Assembly (NCBI GenBank): GCA_022113835.1
Contig: JAILWY010000027.1
Coordinates: 6,822,501-6,886,500, forward strand
Length of the DNA: 64,000 nucleotides
Source: Atopsyche davidsoni
Taxonomy: Eukaryota; Arthropoda; Insecta; Trichoptera; Hydrobiosidae
Direction: 5' to 3'
Translations under genes and position numbers: made by a program
Shown here: positions 37,501-48,179 of the stretch, piece by piece
Layout: every line of letters begins with the position of its first letter
How positions within the stretch are numbered: the first letter of the stretch is position 1
Notes under the pieces: generated by a model
What the model saw: only the letters and a program-made list of their open reading frames with translations
What the model was told of the DNA's origin: nothing
Databases searched by the model: none

Positions 37501-38469
37501 ATTAAACTTCAGAAGTGATCGCTTATAAATTAGCAAGCCCTTGAGAACTTTATAATTTGTTTTGAATTTATACTTATAATACTTTAAAGCTTTTTAAATA
37601 AAAATAAATGTAATCGTTTTTAAATAAATAAAAATATAGTTTTGAATGAATTTAGGTTGTGATAAAGAATTTAATCGGTTTGAATGCGGTTTGTTCTCAA
37701 ATCTCAATTCTCATTATTCATAATAAAAATAGTATAGGGAAAAAATACGAAAAATATTTTTTGCATACACCACTACAGTTTGTAAAATAGTTAAAACGGA
37801 AAAAAATTTACTTATAATGAGTAGTAAAAATGTTTATGAACCTGATCTGATATTTATTTATTTTAAAAATACTGTTTTCCTATCACGTAGGATCGTTGAA
37901 TTTGATTCATTGCGTACATTTATTTACTTTTAAAAGGAGTGAAGGCAACAAGAATATTAATGCTATTTATATATGTACATAGTATGTAATACCAAGGAAG
38001 TAAAAATACCTAAAGGGTACATACCTAGGTACATAGATCGACGTGCCTTCGTGGGTTTCCCTCCCCAGCTTGTCGCCGGTCTTTAATCAGTACTTTTCCA
38101 CACCTATCCCATCTATTCAGGAATAAGAGACGACTTCTGTCTGGAAGGTTTCTTACTTACAAATAGAAAAAAGGTATCTTTGCAAAGCTACCCCATGTCG
38201 TATCGCAACAAAGAAACACACAAAATTTGCCCTCGTAAAGCGAGATAATTAACCTTACATATTTTTTTTTAGAAATTTATAAAAATATATATTATGAAAT
38301 TCCCGGTTCAAAGCATTTCGAGGATTATTTTCGTCGTTGCATGTATGAATCGATAACTCATTATAAACATTGTTTGATTAAATTTAATAGTATTGTCTCC
38401 AATAGTACAAAGCCGTCACAGATATTAAAAGTATAAACAATAAAAATTTTTTTTTTTTTTTTAATATGT
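37501..38469. other. AT-rich spacer with mixed patch and T-run
   Basis: Mixed patch at 38030-38240 with no recognisable content; a run of 16 T at 38447-38462. Otherwise AT-rich. Confidence 0.45.
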
Positions 38470-38790
38470 ATACCTGCGATGGTGTTCTCCGCGCGGACAG
38501 GGGTTCATCTCCCGGGCCGCACGGGTCGATCGAGGGCCGCGGGCCGGGCACGCGCCTGCCCTGGCCGCCCCGCGGACCCCGCTTACGAATTCTGCCCGCG
38601 TGGTGCTCAGACATGGGAATATAGCTTGTAGCGAGCCTCGCTACTCTTGCTACGCCGATCGATGCCTGCTCGATGCTGCGAGATAGCCCAAAATATTACT
38701 GGCGAGGTGTTCCCAAGCCGAACTTCGAGGAACTGCTGGCGAATATGGAGTTTACTTTGAGAAGTTCCATTCTGAGTATAAATAATAAAA
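38470..38790. promoter_or_regulatory. CpG-dense island
   Basis: CpG-dense at 38480-38600. Minus-strand frames of 62-76 codons are compositional. No strong single motif stands out. Confidence 0.3.
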
Positions 38791-38794
38791 TGCA

Positions 38795-40244
38795 TGTATA
38801 CGTGTACGTTTATTGATTAAATTCTAAGAGTTATTTATACTCAAAGCTCTCGATTGAAAAGTATAAATATATGTACAAAAAAAATTGTCACAAATGGAAT
38901 TTTGAGCAAATTAATTTACAAATAGAAAATACACTTATTTTAAAATGAAAACTAAAGATAAAAAAAATGTGATTTTTTTATAGGGAATCGTAACTATATC
39001 AAGGGGTCTTTTTCATCTGTACGAATATTTATGGGAGCTTTTTGAAATACTAGAAACAAATATGATTGAATTTGTGCATGGAGCTGTTGATGTTAACCTA
39101 GGGCTCGGGGGTTCAAACATATGTCACAAGACGTGTATTTTTTTGTGATTTATCTTATACAATTTTTGTGATAAACAAAAATGTCACGATTACTTTTTTA
39201 CACGTCTCTATTATCTTTATTATATTATTGTGTATATTCACTAATTTTACATGTAAATAAACTTAATACTAGAAAGTTTCATCATCATTGCGAGTCGAGA
39301 TTAACCGAGTGGTGTTGTTAACATTGCCGTGTATGTTTATTTATACATAATATTATACTTAGTTTCATATCAAACATAGCATGAGAGACGGCATGACACT
39401 TTCGTGCGACGCGTTCTGATTTTACCCTTGATAATCCTTCAAGTTATACCTCTGAGAAAATTACTATGAAGCTATCTGCGTGCTAAGGCAAGGACGTATT
39501 ATTTAAGTACTGGAATATTTAAACAAACTTGAGTATAAATATTTTAACAATGTTATAAGTATTATATTAAAATATTGTATTTAAAAAATAAAATAACTAA
39601 TTAATACATGACTAATACAATTGGTAATATTTTAGTTCCTTAATAAGATGTTTTTTTAATGGTACTTTTGTCTCAATTTATAATTTACAAGTTCGGTTTG
39701 GAGATTTCTGTTTATTTGTAAAGAAAATTAATCAGTGATTAATTCCATTTACGACGAAGGTATAAAATGTTTGTGAGTAAAAAAACTCATTCTACTGATT
39801 GCGCCCGTGCCAACTTTACAAAGCAAACGCTAAGGATCTTTGAATTAGACAAAAAAATACAATGCTTGCGAGCAGACGCCCGAACACACTACGTATTTAT
39901 TTATGATCCTACCCTGACCAAGAGGATAGTTTATTTCGAAAACAATGTTGTTTTTCATAATTTTTAGACATATTTTTATAAACTGATTAATGCATTTCAT
40001 TTTCTTTTTCTGTTAGTATTTATTATATGATAACCGTTGCGTATCTCTTCTCAACAATATTTGAATCCAAGTCAACTCTAAGAAGATCGGCCTTTGATGC
40101 GAAAAGATGACCATCTTTGTAAACAATATACAGTGCCAGCAGAAACTAATTTCAAACATTGAATAACAAATGCACAAATTGATCAAAAAATCTAAGATCA
40201 GCGGTAGTAATCATGTTAATAACCGTTACACGTTGTACATTAAA
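38795..40244. other. AT-rich spacer
   Basis: No supported feature. A 66-codon frame at 39767-39967 resembles nothing known. Confidence 0.5.
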
Positions 40245-40960
40245 ATAAACCTTACGCTCGATTGGCCCGGGAATTTTCAAACGGCTGCAAAACAGAATTA
40301 GCCTCCACTCGCCACACTTTGCAGCTCTTCCTGAAAACTATGATTGCCGACAACGAATTTGCGGGCAGGCAATAAGCGTTTCCTATTTCGCTGTGAACAC
40401 AGAACGGACCCGCGGGGGTGGCTCCGGCGGCGCTACAACACTTTATCTGTGACAATCGCGCACTTAGCCTGGCTCGCCCACCTATAGGCAATCTTCCGTG
40501 CCGTCATTTGCGGCAAACGGCGCGGCCGGGCGACGAAAATGTTTGCAATTTTCTTTTCACGCGACCGGAGAATTTTTCATGACTTTTCCCCGAGCGGGGG
40601 GGAGTCGCTCGTATTGTTACACGTCTGACTTGAGCGCGGCTCCCGTGCGCGGCGGCGGTAATTTTAGTGTCTATAAACCGAGCCAGTTAAAACTCATCAT
40701 TCTTTTTTAACGATCGTAAAGAAAATTGTTTATTGAAGGAGGGGCGCGGAGCTTTGGTTTTACGGAAAACGAATCCTCGCCGGCTCGCGGTCGGAACGCC
40801 GATGAATGTTTATATTTAAAATACATTGTCGAGTATTGAATTATTTATGTGCATGTTGACTTGTAACGGCGCTGGTCGATTGGCCGCAGGGTTTTTAACG
40901 CGATAAGAGTGTCCGTTTTGTTTGAATAAGTAATGAGACGTTTTTATGAGGTTACATAAA
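40245..40960. promoter_or_regulatory. Broad GC-richer island with Abd-B-type words
   Basis: CpG-dense in several segments (40400-40660 and 40740-40800), with TCGTAAA near 40714, TTTACGG near 40760, TTTATTG near 40729 and an ATTGGC CCAAT-type word near 40880. Short frames on both strands are not called. Confidence 0.35.
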
Positions 40961-41734
40961 TTTATTGTAATTGATATTTTTAATTAGCCTATGTATTCTT
41001 GCGACATCGTTGATTGTATTCGGGTGCACGCAAAGAGGTCACAATTAAAAGCAAAACAAAAGGAGTATTATGTCATTCAAATGTTCACTTAATGAGAACA
41101 CTTAATCAAAACAATAAGTAAAGATATATTATCAAATTAAATAATAACGTCATACTAACCAATGAAATTCAGATCTTTTTCTGAAGGTTATTTATTGATA
41201 AAGGCGTAATTTTCTGTATTTTCTGCTAATTAAAAACACTGATTAAACAATAAAGAAAGAATGCCCAACCAATTTATTCTCCTGAAGAGTGGGCTAAACG
41301 AACCATAAACTAAGAACAATTACGATTAATTTCGAGGTCGGATAAAGCCAATGAGAGAGCGAACGCCTTTCTCCTCGATAGGAACTTTGTAAGAAATTTC
41401 TAAGGCTGTGTACTTTAATGGAAACTGAAAACATTATTATATATTTGTTTTGCTTACTTTGAAATTCAAAGCACCACCCATACAATTTGATTCTATAAGA
41501 ATTATTAAACTCTTCTCTAAAATACTGTATATTAAAGAAAGAGATTTTATAAATACACACAATTAGTTAATGTGAGCACAGCTGTGTTAAACTTTCACTA
41601 AGATACAGGGCCATATAAGTCAAAAGAATTGTTAGCCCTAGCTAACTCAAAATCGTACCTCCTAAGGTGCGATTTCGAGTCACACTTGTGTCCTCAACTT
41701 TTTTCGAAGGTTTCTCTCGTCGTTTTGTGCATCA
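40961..41734. other. AT-rich spacer with a tRNA-like hairpin remnant
   Basis: Mostly AT-rich; see the separate entry for 41650-41675. Confidence 0.45.
41650..41675 (+). repeat. Hairpin followed by B-box-like word, possible old SINE
   Basis: AAATCGTACCT pairs with AGGTGCGATTT (11 bp with one G-T pair) around a CCTA loop. It is followed by TTTCGAGTC, similar to a polymerase III B box. It could be a degraded tRNA-derived fragment or a chance hairpin. Confidence 0.3.
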
Positions 41735-42330
41735 AAAACAATTTTTTTTTCATTTTTAATCGATAAATACTCGAAGGAATTCCCAGCAGCAACGTCGATA
41801 CCCTTGAGGCTCCCCGAGCGATCCTAAAATATATTCAAGTTCAAGAATGACTTTACGGCCGGCAGTAAATCATCCGAGGACTCCCGACGCGCTCATGTAT
41901 CCGGAGTAATCACCTTTTTACGATTTGTATCAGTGGATAGTTAAACAATAACGCCGGGGAGGCCGCAGGGGCAGGTCAGTTTTACAGCTCGATACCTTTT
42001 TTCAGCAATAAAATAAAGTAGGTTTTATGATGCAATTCGGCCGTTAATGCGGCGATATTCTTGTTGTTAAGTAACATTATAATGCGATGTTAAAACGGTT
42101 TATGCGGTGTCGCGGGAGATCGCTTTATTATGGTGCGTGATTCCATTTTTTTACTGCGTTATTGGCCGTAAACCCAGTGTCTCCGCTCATTCATACATTA
42201 GCTGTTGTTATGATTGTGGACTGAGGAATCCTTACTTTGCTCGTGTGCGAGTTCTTACTGGAATACATCGCCTGCAGCTTTACGGTCCTTAAGTGCAGTA
42301 ATGTTGGCAGTCTTGTTTTATCGACCAATA
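41735..42330. promoter_or_regulatory. GC-richer island with Hox-type words
   Basis: CpG-bearing, with TTTACGG near 41852, TTTACGA near 41917, TTTATG near 42099 and TTATGG near 42127. Resembles the other Abd-B-word islands. Confidence 0.35.
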
Positions 42331-43429
42331 AAGCCTAGTTTTAAGGTAAATTAATGCGGTATATAATTTTTTGCTCGTTTAACATCGTAATATACTTCTT
42401 TTTATGATCCAAATGCAATCTTATTAACGTTAACAAAAAGTTGACATTCGAAGTACAAGTTAATATTGTACTTGTAAGGAAAATGGATTATTTGATATAT
42501 CGCTAAAAGCAATGAATCAAATGTTGAAATGATTTAGTAAATAATTTTCTAGTTTCACAAATTTGCGAAAATATTAAAATATTTATTTATATTTTGACAG
42601 AATATGCAATATGCGCATCTTTGATAATTTATTTGTTTTCATTCCAGATCCGTGTTTGTCCTATACGAATGTCACGTAGCTTGTTGTTCACTAAATAACC
42701 AGAGTTGCGTCACAGCTTTATAAAGGTAAGAAATATTTTTGAGGCTTTACTTAATAAAATAGACATTTTATTCGTATTTTCCACGAACTCATTGTGCGCC
42801 CGGCTCTTAATAATCATATTTATTGCACCGTATTTTTTCACAACGCCGACCTAGGTAGGGACAGACACCCGGGCCAAATATACAACCTACCCATTGGTAA
42901 AAATCGATCTAACGTATCGTTGGCTCAGAAATAAAAGTGAACGAGTCAAAGCATGAACTTTGCACTTTGTATTTTCGATATATACGATTTTTGATATTTT
43001 GAACAATCTTCATCGTTCACTCATACAGCGTAAAAATAGTTTCAACGTTCAAAATAAGTCTTTTAATTATATCTTAATAATCTTTATTTAAATAAAATAT
43101 AAAAAAGGGTTCAGTTTCCCTGTCATTTTGTTAATATACTTTTATACATAAAGACTAAAATTTTGACTCCTACATTTCTTTATATTTTCATTGCAATTAA
43201 AGAATTGCAAAATTAAAACGTAGTAATGTTAAAACAAAGCTAATATTTTATACTAAATATAATTTTATGTCAAGGAGAAAAGTTTTTTTATTGATATATT
43301 TGCTCATCGTACCTACATAGAAAATTTATAAGAATTAAAGTTTTATTATAGTTTTTATTATGAGTTCACGATTACTCCATAATATGTAAACGGTTTTGTT
43401 TCTCTACAAAGTATTCGCCCTCTTATTTC
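42331..43429. other. AT-rich spacer
   Basis: No supported feature; a small mixed patch at 42780-42930. Confidence 0.5.
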
Positions 43430-43780
43430 GCCCAAAAGTATTCGTAATGTCAACATTTAAGCAAACTTGAACTATAATGTAGCCGTTTGGCACAAAATGT
43501 TTTCGAGTTTTTGTCATTGCGTAGATAAAAATACGGTGTTGTTTTTGTATCCCTCGCACTGGCTCTGGGATTAGACCAATAAATTAAAAGTTAATCCGCA
43601 ATTCTAAAGAGCATATCGAACAAGAGATCAGAACAAACACACCCTGCTGACTCAACCCCGGCTGACCGGGGCGCAAAACCTATCTGAGGAGAAATTACAC
43701 CGCGACCCTCGCCACCCCGAACCGGTAATACGGGATCTAATGGCGATGCTCGTATTTGACGCCGAATATTCAGGTTAAAA
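43430..43780. promoter_or_regulatory. GC-richer island
   Basis: Contains a perfect short hairpin CCCCGG-CTGA-CCGGGG (43656-43671) and ATGGCGATG near 43740. Role inferred from composition. Confidence 0.3.
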
Positions 43781-44384
43781 ATAATCCTGTTTTAGTAATT
43801 GCGTTGAAAGGCAGGAACATGCTGAGAATAGAATTGCATGGAAACAATCTTAATGGCACTCAAGGAATATGTAGATTAGGTGGTTTACAAGAAAGGATCC
43901 TTTGAATACTGGTTATAAGGCGGAAAACAAAGAACGGATTTATTTATATATTAAACTTTTGAAAGCAATTGACTTCAGCTTTATTTATAATATAACAACC
44001 AATGCGTCATTGGTAAAACAATCACTCAGATTGATTCACTGATATAAAACAATGAAAATGTTGTATTAATTTTAAAGAAACTGAAATTTTTTACAGTCAA
44101 ATAAATATTCTTACTATGAATATTTTAACAAAAATTTTCATTCTAACTAGCACGTAAACAATTGATTATTAATTTTTAAACATAATATCAATTAAAAAAT
44201 TCTTGACGTTTTTACAGTTTTTATTTATGAATTGAATAAAAACATAATTTTTTTAAGAATAGTTATCAATATGAAATTCGCATAAATGTATAATATATTT
44301 TTTTCTAAAAATATATTGTTTTATGCTAAAGACAATAAATACAAATGTCTGATTTAAAATGTAGCATTGAATGCTTGCGGGCAC

Positions 44385-44720
44385 TAGTTTTGTCAAGGAG
44401 TACTCCGGCGGGCCGAGTGGGGTGTGGCCCGCTCCAGCATGGCGGCCGCGGCGGGGCGGGGGGCTAAAGATATGCACCCCCCGGCGCGTTGCCATGGCGA
44501 CCGCAGAATGTGCATTATGCAGGCGGGGCGAGCGAGCCGCGCCGTCCCGCTCGCACCCGCGGCCGCCCGGTGGCGAGTATAGATTTTTTCGGGCGCGCGG
44601 TCTCGCTCGCACCCGCTGAGGAGGCGCTCTCCATTCTTTTCCGATGTTTCTCCCGGGATTTGGAAAGGTCACACCGGAAGAGCGGGTATCGGGTGTGCCG
44701 AAATAATGTTTATATAAGAA
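44385..44720. promoter_or_regulatory. CpG-dense island with RFX-type and Pho-type sites
   Basis: Strongly CpG-dense. ATGGCGGCC lies at 44439-44447, the RFX X-box-like GTTGCCATGGCGAC at 44488-44501 and the POU-like TGCATTATGCA palindrome at about 44512-44522. Frames of 81-139 codons on both strands are products of GC richness and overlap each other. It lies 2.4 kb upstream of the mir-iab-8 hairpin on the plus strand. Confidence 0.4.
44488..44501. promoter_or_regulatory. RFX X-box-like site
   Basis: GTTGCCATGGCGAC differs at one base from the perfect X-box palindrome GTTGCCATGGCAAC, bound by RFX/DAF-19 factors. It also contains GCCATGGC, a Pho core on each strand. Confidence 0.4.
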
Positions 44721-46935
44721 ATGTAGAAAAATAATATTTGCAAAATTACTGAAAGAAGCAGTGGCGTCTTTTTATTTTACTTGAAAAAAATAATTTTTTA
44801 AAACAAAAAAAATTTTAGATTGAAAAATTTTGCTTAGTAGAAATATCAACGTGATATTTTTTTTTTTTTAATAAAACATTGAGTATACATAAATAAATAT
44901 GATCATTTTTATTTTATGAAAATAATTCATTTATAATTTTTTTAAGTAGAATTATGTTCGATGAATCTTATCAGATTTATTTTCTTGTTAGATATATTTG
45001 CATATTTAGAGATTATTTTAATTTAAATTTTAAACATTCAACACTATATAAAATTTAAAAACTTTTAGTCATAACAAATTAACCTTTGTTTTAATAAAAT
45101 ATTTTAAACATAAAATGTTAAATATCAACAAAAATAGTAATGATGTAGTTTTTTTCACTTTTTGAATACATTTAATAAATTAAACGACTTTTTCAAGCAT
45201 TAAACAAAATAAATATTTTTTTGTCTTACCTGTAAATAATTAATAATTGGCCATTATTTATTTTTGTAAAAAAACGTTCACAAACTTTAATAACATCAAT
45301 ATAACGTGTTTAATTATTCAACGCATGAAACCAAACTGAAGATTATGTGTCTTCCACTCATTGCACCCAACTGACGAGTATTGGTCAAAATCCATAGTTT
45401 AGAAAAATTAGAAAGTTGCTTAGGGGTGAGGTGATTGGCTCACAGGAAAGGGTTAAGATATTCTCTAAAACTTCCTTTACAAAATGCTTTCTCTTTTATT
45501 GTTCGTTACCTTCTCTTGGTGCCTGCCTTCTCCATTGAAACCTGCGTACAGGATATACAAACAATATTTTGTACCAGCTTTTTTGAATTTAAAGAAAATT
45601 AAATTGTCATAAATCAGCTATTAGTAAAGTATGTTTAAATTTTTTCTATTATTTTCAACAGCTTAAGCTGTTTAATGGGACTTAATCATTGATTTAATTT
45701 GTAAATTATAATATTTAAAAAAAAGCATATCTGAAATATTACCTGGGTAGATGTTTAGATCAGCCTTCTTTTGCATTAGCACCGATCAATCTCTTTTTAT
45801 TTATTTTAGTTTTTTTTTTTAAATTTTATTCTTGTAATTATTTGAATTGCTTGTTCACGTGGTTTTTAAGTGCTGTGCTCCAAGGGCAGCCACTGACTCG
45901 AGCGAGGTGCTCGCATGCATTATTATTTGTATTCAAATAGGTGGTCGGTTGTAAAATTTTATGTTGAAAGTTAGTTTAGAAGCTCTCCGCCTCTGGCAGA
46001 GTTTGCCGGTATTTTAATATGACTGAGCCCTGTGAGGAAGCAAAATGAAAAACTTTCTCAATCTATGTTCCCAAAGAATTTAACCCTTTTCGAATAACAA
46101 AGGCTTTCAAGTTCCATCTAAGAAGACTTTTTGCTTCAAAATTTAAGAAACTTTTCCGTAGAATTACTAGAGACTCAAGAAAAAAAGAATCATCTTGTTT
46201 AGTCTATACAGATATTAAAATTGTAATATCTACGCTTTTATAAATAAACAAATAAGTAATATAAACGTAATGAGTAATTTTAATCGACATCTTTTGGTGT
46301 ATTTTAAAGTATTTATTAGGTATATAGTAAATATTAAATCATCAAACTAAATACTTACAGTACAATATCTTTTCAGTTGCAAAACATGGTGAGTTTATAA
46401 ATATCAACATCAATCATTTATATTCTTAACAGCACTTTTAGTACCGGTTATTATTTTTAGTATCTATTTGTACTGAAGTGGTAGCTCTCTTGATATTTCA
46501 ATGCTTTCAAATAAATCTTTGATGTTTGTTAATTTTCTATATTGAATTCTATAAGATTTTACATTCTTTGCATATATGAATAGAAATATTAATGCTTACT
46601 TTTCGTACATCATATTTTTTTAACGATTTACTTACACAAACAAATCTATTTTTTTAAATATATAGATATAATATTTTAGCAGTAAGTAAGATAAAATTTA
46701 AACACAGTAGTTTAATGTCATTACACGCTTATTTACAATACAAAAAAGATATACAAGTGATGTGTTGAAATGTGGTCTTTTTATATACAAAAAATGCAAT
46801 ATAATGAAATCGATTAAAATTAAAAAGACATCGAAGTCTCTTACAATCGTTTTCCATCATACATTTTATTGATGCAAAAAGACTAAAGTAAAAAGTGTCA
46901 GTTCAAAAGTGATAAAATATTCCAATATAAATTCA
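44721..46935. other. AT-rich spacer
   Basis: Over 2 kb AT-rich with long A/T runs. A mixed patch at 45840-46030 has no recognised content. Confidence 0.5.
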
Positions 46936-46991
46936 AGCAGCAGCACAAGTCTCAGCAGCAACAGTAGCAGCGACAGGAGCAGCAGCAGCGG
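46936..46991 (+). repeat. AGC/CAG-rich low-complexity tract beside the microRNA hairpin
   Basis: About 55 bases made largely of AGC/GCA triplets (AGCAGCAGC, CAGCAGCAACAGTAGCAGC) end about 25 bases before the mir-iab hairpin. It resembles an opa-type repeat, but no open frame of useful length runs through it. It would be part of the primary transcript on both strands. Any effect on pri-miRNA folding is speculation. Confidence 0.7.
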
Positions 46992-47016
46992 CCGAGTCCC
47001 TCGATGAACAGTTCCA

Positions 47017-47090
47017 TCTTCTGTTACGTATACTGAAGGTATACCGGAAAGATAAGCACTCAGGATACATTCAGTATACGTACAGAAAGT
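47017..47090 (+). ncRNA. mir-iab-8: microRNA precursor mir-iab-8 (plus-strand reading)
   Basis: Read on the plus strand this stretch folds into a hairpin. The 5' arm at 47024-47048 begins TTACGTATACTGAAGG and matches Drosophila miR-iab-8-5p as I remember it over its whole 25 nt. The 3' arm at 47062-47081 (AGGATACATTCAGTATACGT) matches miR-iab-8-3p except at its last bases. The loop is about 13 nt, and the lower stem continues with TTCTG pairing CAGAA. miR-iab-8 is processed from a long noncoding transcript that starts near Abd-B and runs toward abd-A, and it represses Ubx, abd-A and the Hox cofactors hth and exd in the posterior nervous system (known from Drosophila). The same DNA encodes mir-iab-4 on the other strand. 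No promoter for the plus-strand transcript can be proven here; it would lie upstream, possibly near the 15 kb island or left of the window. The identification is firm; expression on this strand is inferred from the family. Confidence 0.95.
47017..47090 (-). ncRNA. mir-iab-4: microRNA precursor mir-iab-4 (minus-strand reading)
   Basis: The reverse complement of the same hairpin gives mir-iab-4. Its 5' arm occupies 47081-47060 and begins ACGTATACTGAATG; its 3' arm occupies 47046-47023 and begins CGGTATACCTTCAG. Both match the Drosophila mature sequences as I remember them. miR-iab-4 targets Ubx and other Hox messages, and its primary transcript is expressed in the abdomen. In Drosophila it is read opposite to the Hox genes, proximal to distal, so its promoter here should lie at higher coordinates. 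The CpG-dense block immediately to the right (47.1-49.5 kb) is the obvious candidate. Both strands of the stem can fold because the arms are near-palindromic. Nothing suggests decay: both seeds and both stem arms are intact. Confidence 0.95.
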
Positions 47091-47369
47091 GGGACACTTT
47101 CTTCATCGGTCTTCAGCGCGGCAGCCGGGCGTCTTCTCGAGGCAGGCGGAGATGAAAATCGGGGGAGACCTGAAACCGGACGGGAAAGATGTTAACACAC
47201 GACGTAATTGCGAAGAAGGGAAAAATAATGAAAAACGCGTACAAGAAAAAACTCCACGCAAATCTGCAGCCTGGCAATATTCGCGGAACGGCGCGCCGAA
47301 AAAAGCTCCCCACGGCGCAATCGGTTGAGCGTTATAAAATAAAACATTCGATGCACGGCTCCCTCGGCG

Positions 47370-47420
47370 CCCCCCCGCCCCGCCGCCCCCGCCCCCGCCC
47401 CCGCCCCTGCCCCTGCCCGG
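47370..47420 (-). other. C-tract run, potential G-quadruplex on the minus strand
   Basis: Successive runs of three to six C, separated by single G or TG, continue for about 50 bases. The minus strand therefore has many G-runs with one- or two-base loops, the pattern that folds into a quadruplex. It sits about 300 bp upstream of the minus-strand iab-4 hairpin and could lie in its primary transcript or promoter. Confidence 0.55.
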
Positions 47421-47601
47421 GATCAGATAGCAAGAGGGAAGAAGTTCCGCCGTTACGGCCGCGGCGCACGAGCGGCTCCCTCGCCAGATCCGAGGCGGCG
47501 ATAGTGTTTCTAATTTACTTTAGCGGCACCTCCGCGCTTCGAGGCGATTCTGATATGCAAAAATCGTGCGAATTATGAACGCCGGGCTTTCGGATGCGAC
47601 G

Positions 47602-47660
47602 ATGGCGGAACACCCGACCGCGCGCCCGAGCGGCCATCGACCAGCGCGGGAAGATGGCGG
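47602..47660. promoter_or_regulatory. Cluster of three Pho/YY1-type core sites
   Basis: ATGGCGG occurs at 47602-47608 and, in the fuller form AAGATGGCGG, at 47651-47660. An inverted GCCAT lies between them at 47633-47637. AAnATGGCGGC is the recognition sequence of YY1 and its fly orthologue Pho, which anchors Polycomb repressive complexes in the bithorax complex. Three cores in 59 bp makes a credible recruitment cluster, though occupancy is only inferred. Confidence 0.45.
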
Positions 47661-48179
47661 ATACCCAGCAGTGCGAATAATTACAAAGGGCGGATTCGCA
47701 AAACGCTCGAAGCCAATAACGCCCGAGCCGTGCAGGCGGCGGCTGACGATTGGGCGTTTGCGATTTTCGAGTAAACGTGCAGTTGGCATTATTGAGTTTT
47801 TTTGTTTAGTTTAGCAGCGGGAGTAAGTCTATACAGGATTTCCTTTTGTTCGTCACTAAAGGTTCTCGTGTGCAGTTGCTCAACAAAGAACGGTTCACCC
47901 GATGCGAGCGACACAAAACAGAGAGGGAGTATTGAGTTCATAATTTATGGCCCCGGGTAACGAACGCCGCGCACAGGGTTGAACTGCATTAAAAACGTAC
48001 GATAATAATAAACATATTTCTTGCTTCGATACTAAATTTCGATTCAACAAAAGCGATAATAAACAACAACAAAAACGTGCAACCGCATGCGAGAATATTT
48101 TGACACAAACTGCACTGTAATTAAAATCAAAAGTAGACGACGCGGTCTCCTCCATATGCAAATATTGATTTCACTTGCG

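Larger units (their letters stand above)
47091..47960. promoter_or_regulatory. CpG-dense block right of mir-iab-4/8, with clustered Pho/YY1-type words
   Basis: This is a GC-rich, CpG-rich block starting at the microRNA hairpin. It holds a C-tract run at 47370-47420, two ATGGCGG words (47602-47608 and 47654-47660) with an inverted GCCAT between them (47633-47637), and a TTTATGG Hox-type word at 47944-47950. Such a block directly upstream of the minus-strand iab-4 hairpin could hold its promoter or a Polycomb response element. No convincing TATA or initiator decides a start site. The open frames through it, up to 129 codons, are low-complexity translations of GC-rich DNA and are not called as genes. 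Confidence 0.45.

Noticed and set aside
44253..44672. Minus-strand open frame of 139 codons, the longest listed
   Set aside because: It overlaps two other open frames on the plus strand in a CpG-dense island, has Arg/Pro/Gly-rich composition in the GC part and Ile/Phe/Lys in the AT part, and matches no domain I know. GC-poor stop codons explain its length.
47189..47578. Plus-strand open frame of 129 codons near the microRNA
   Set aside because: Includes a PRPRPRP run translated from C-tracts; overlaps frames in other phases; no recognisable protein.
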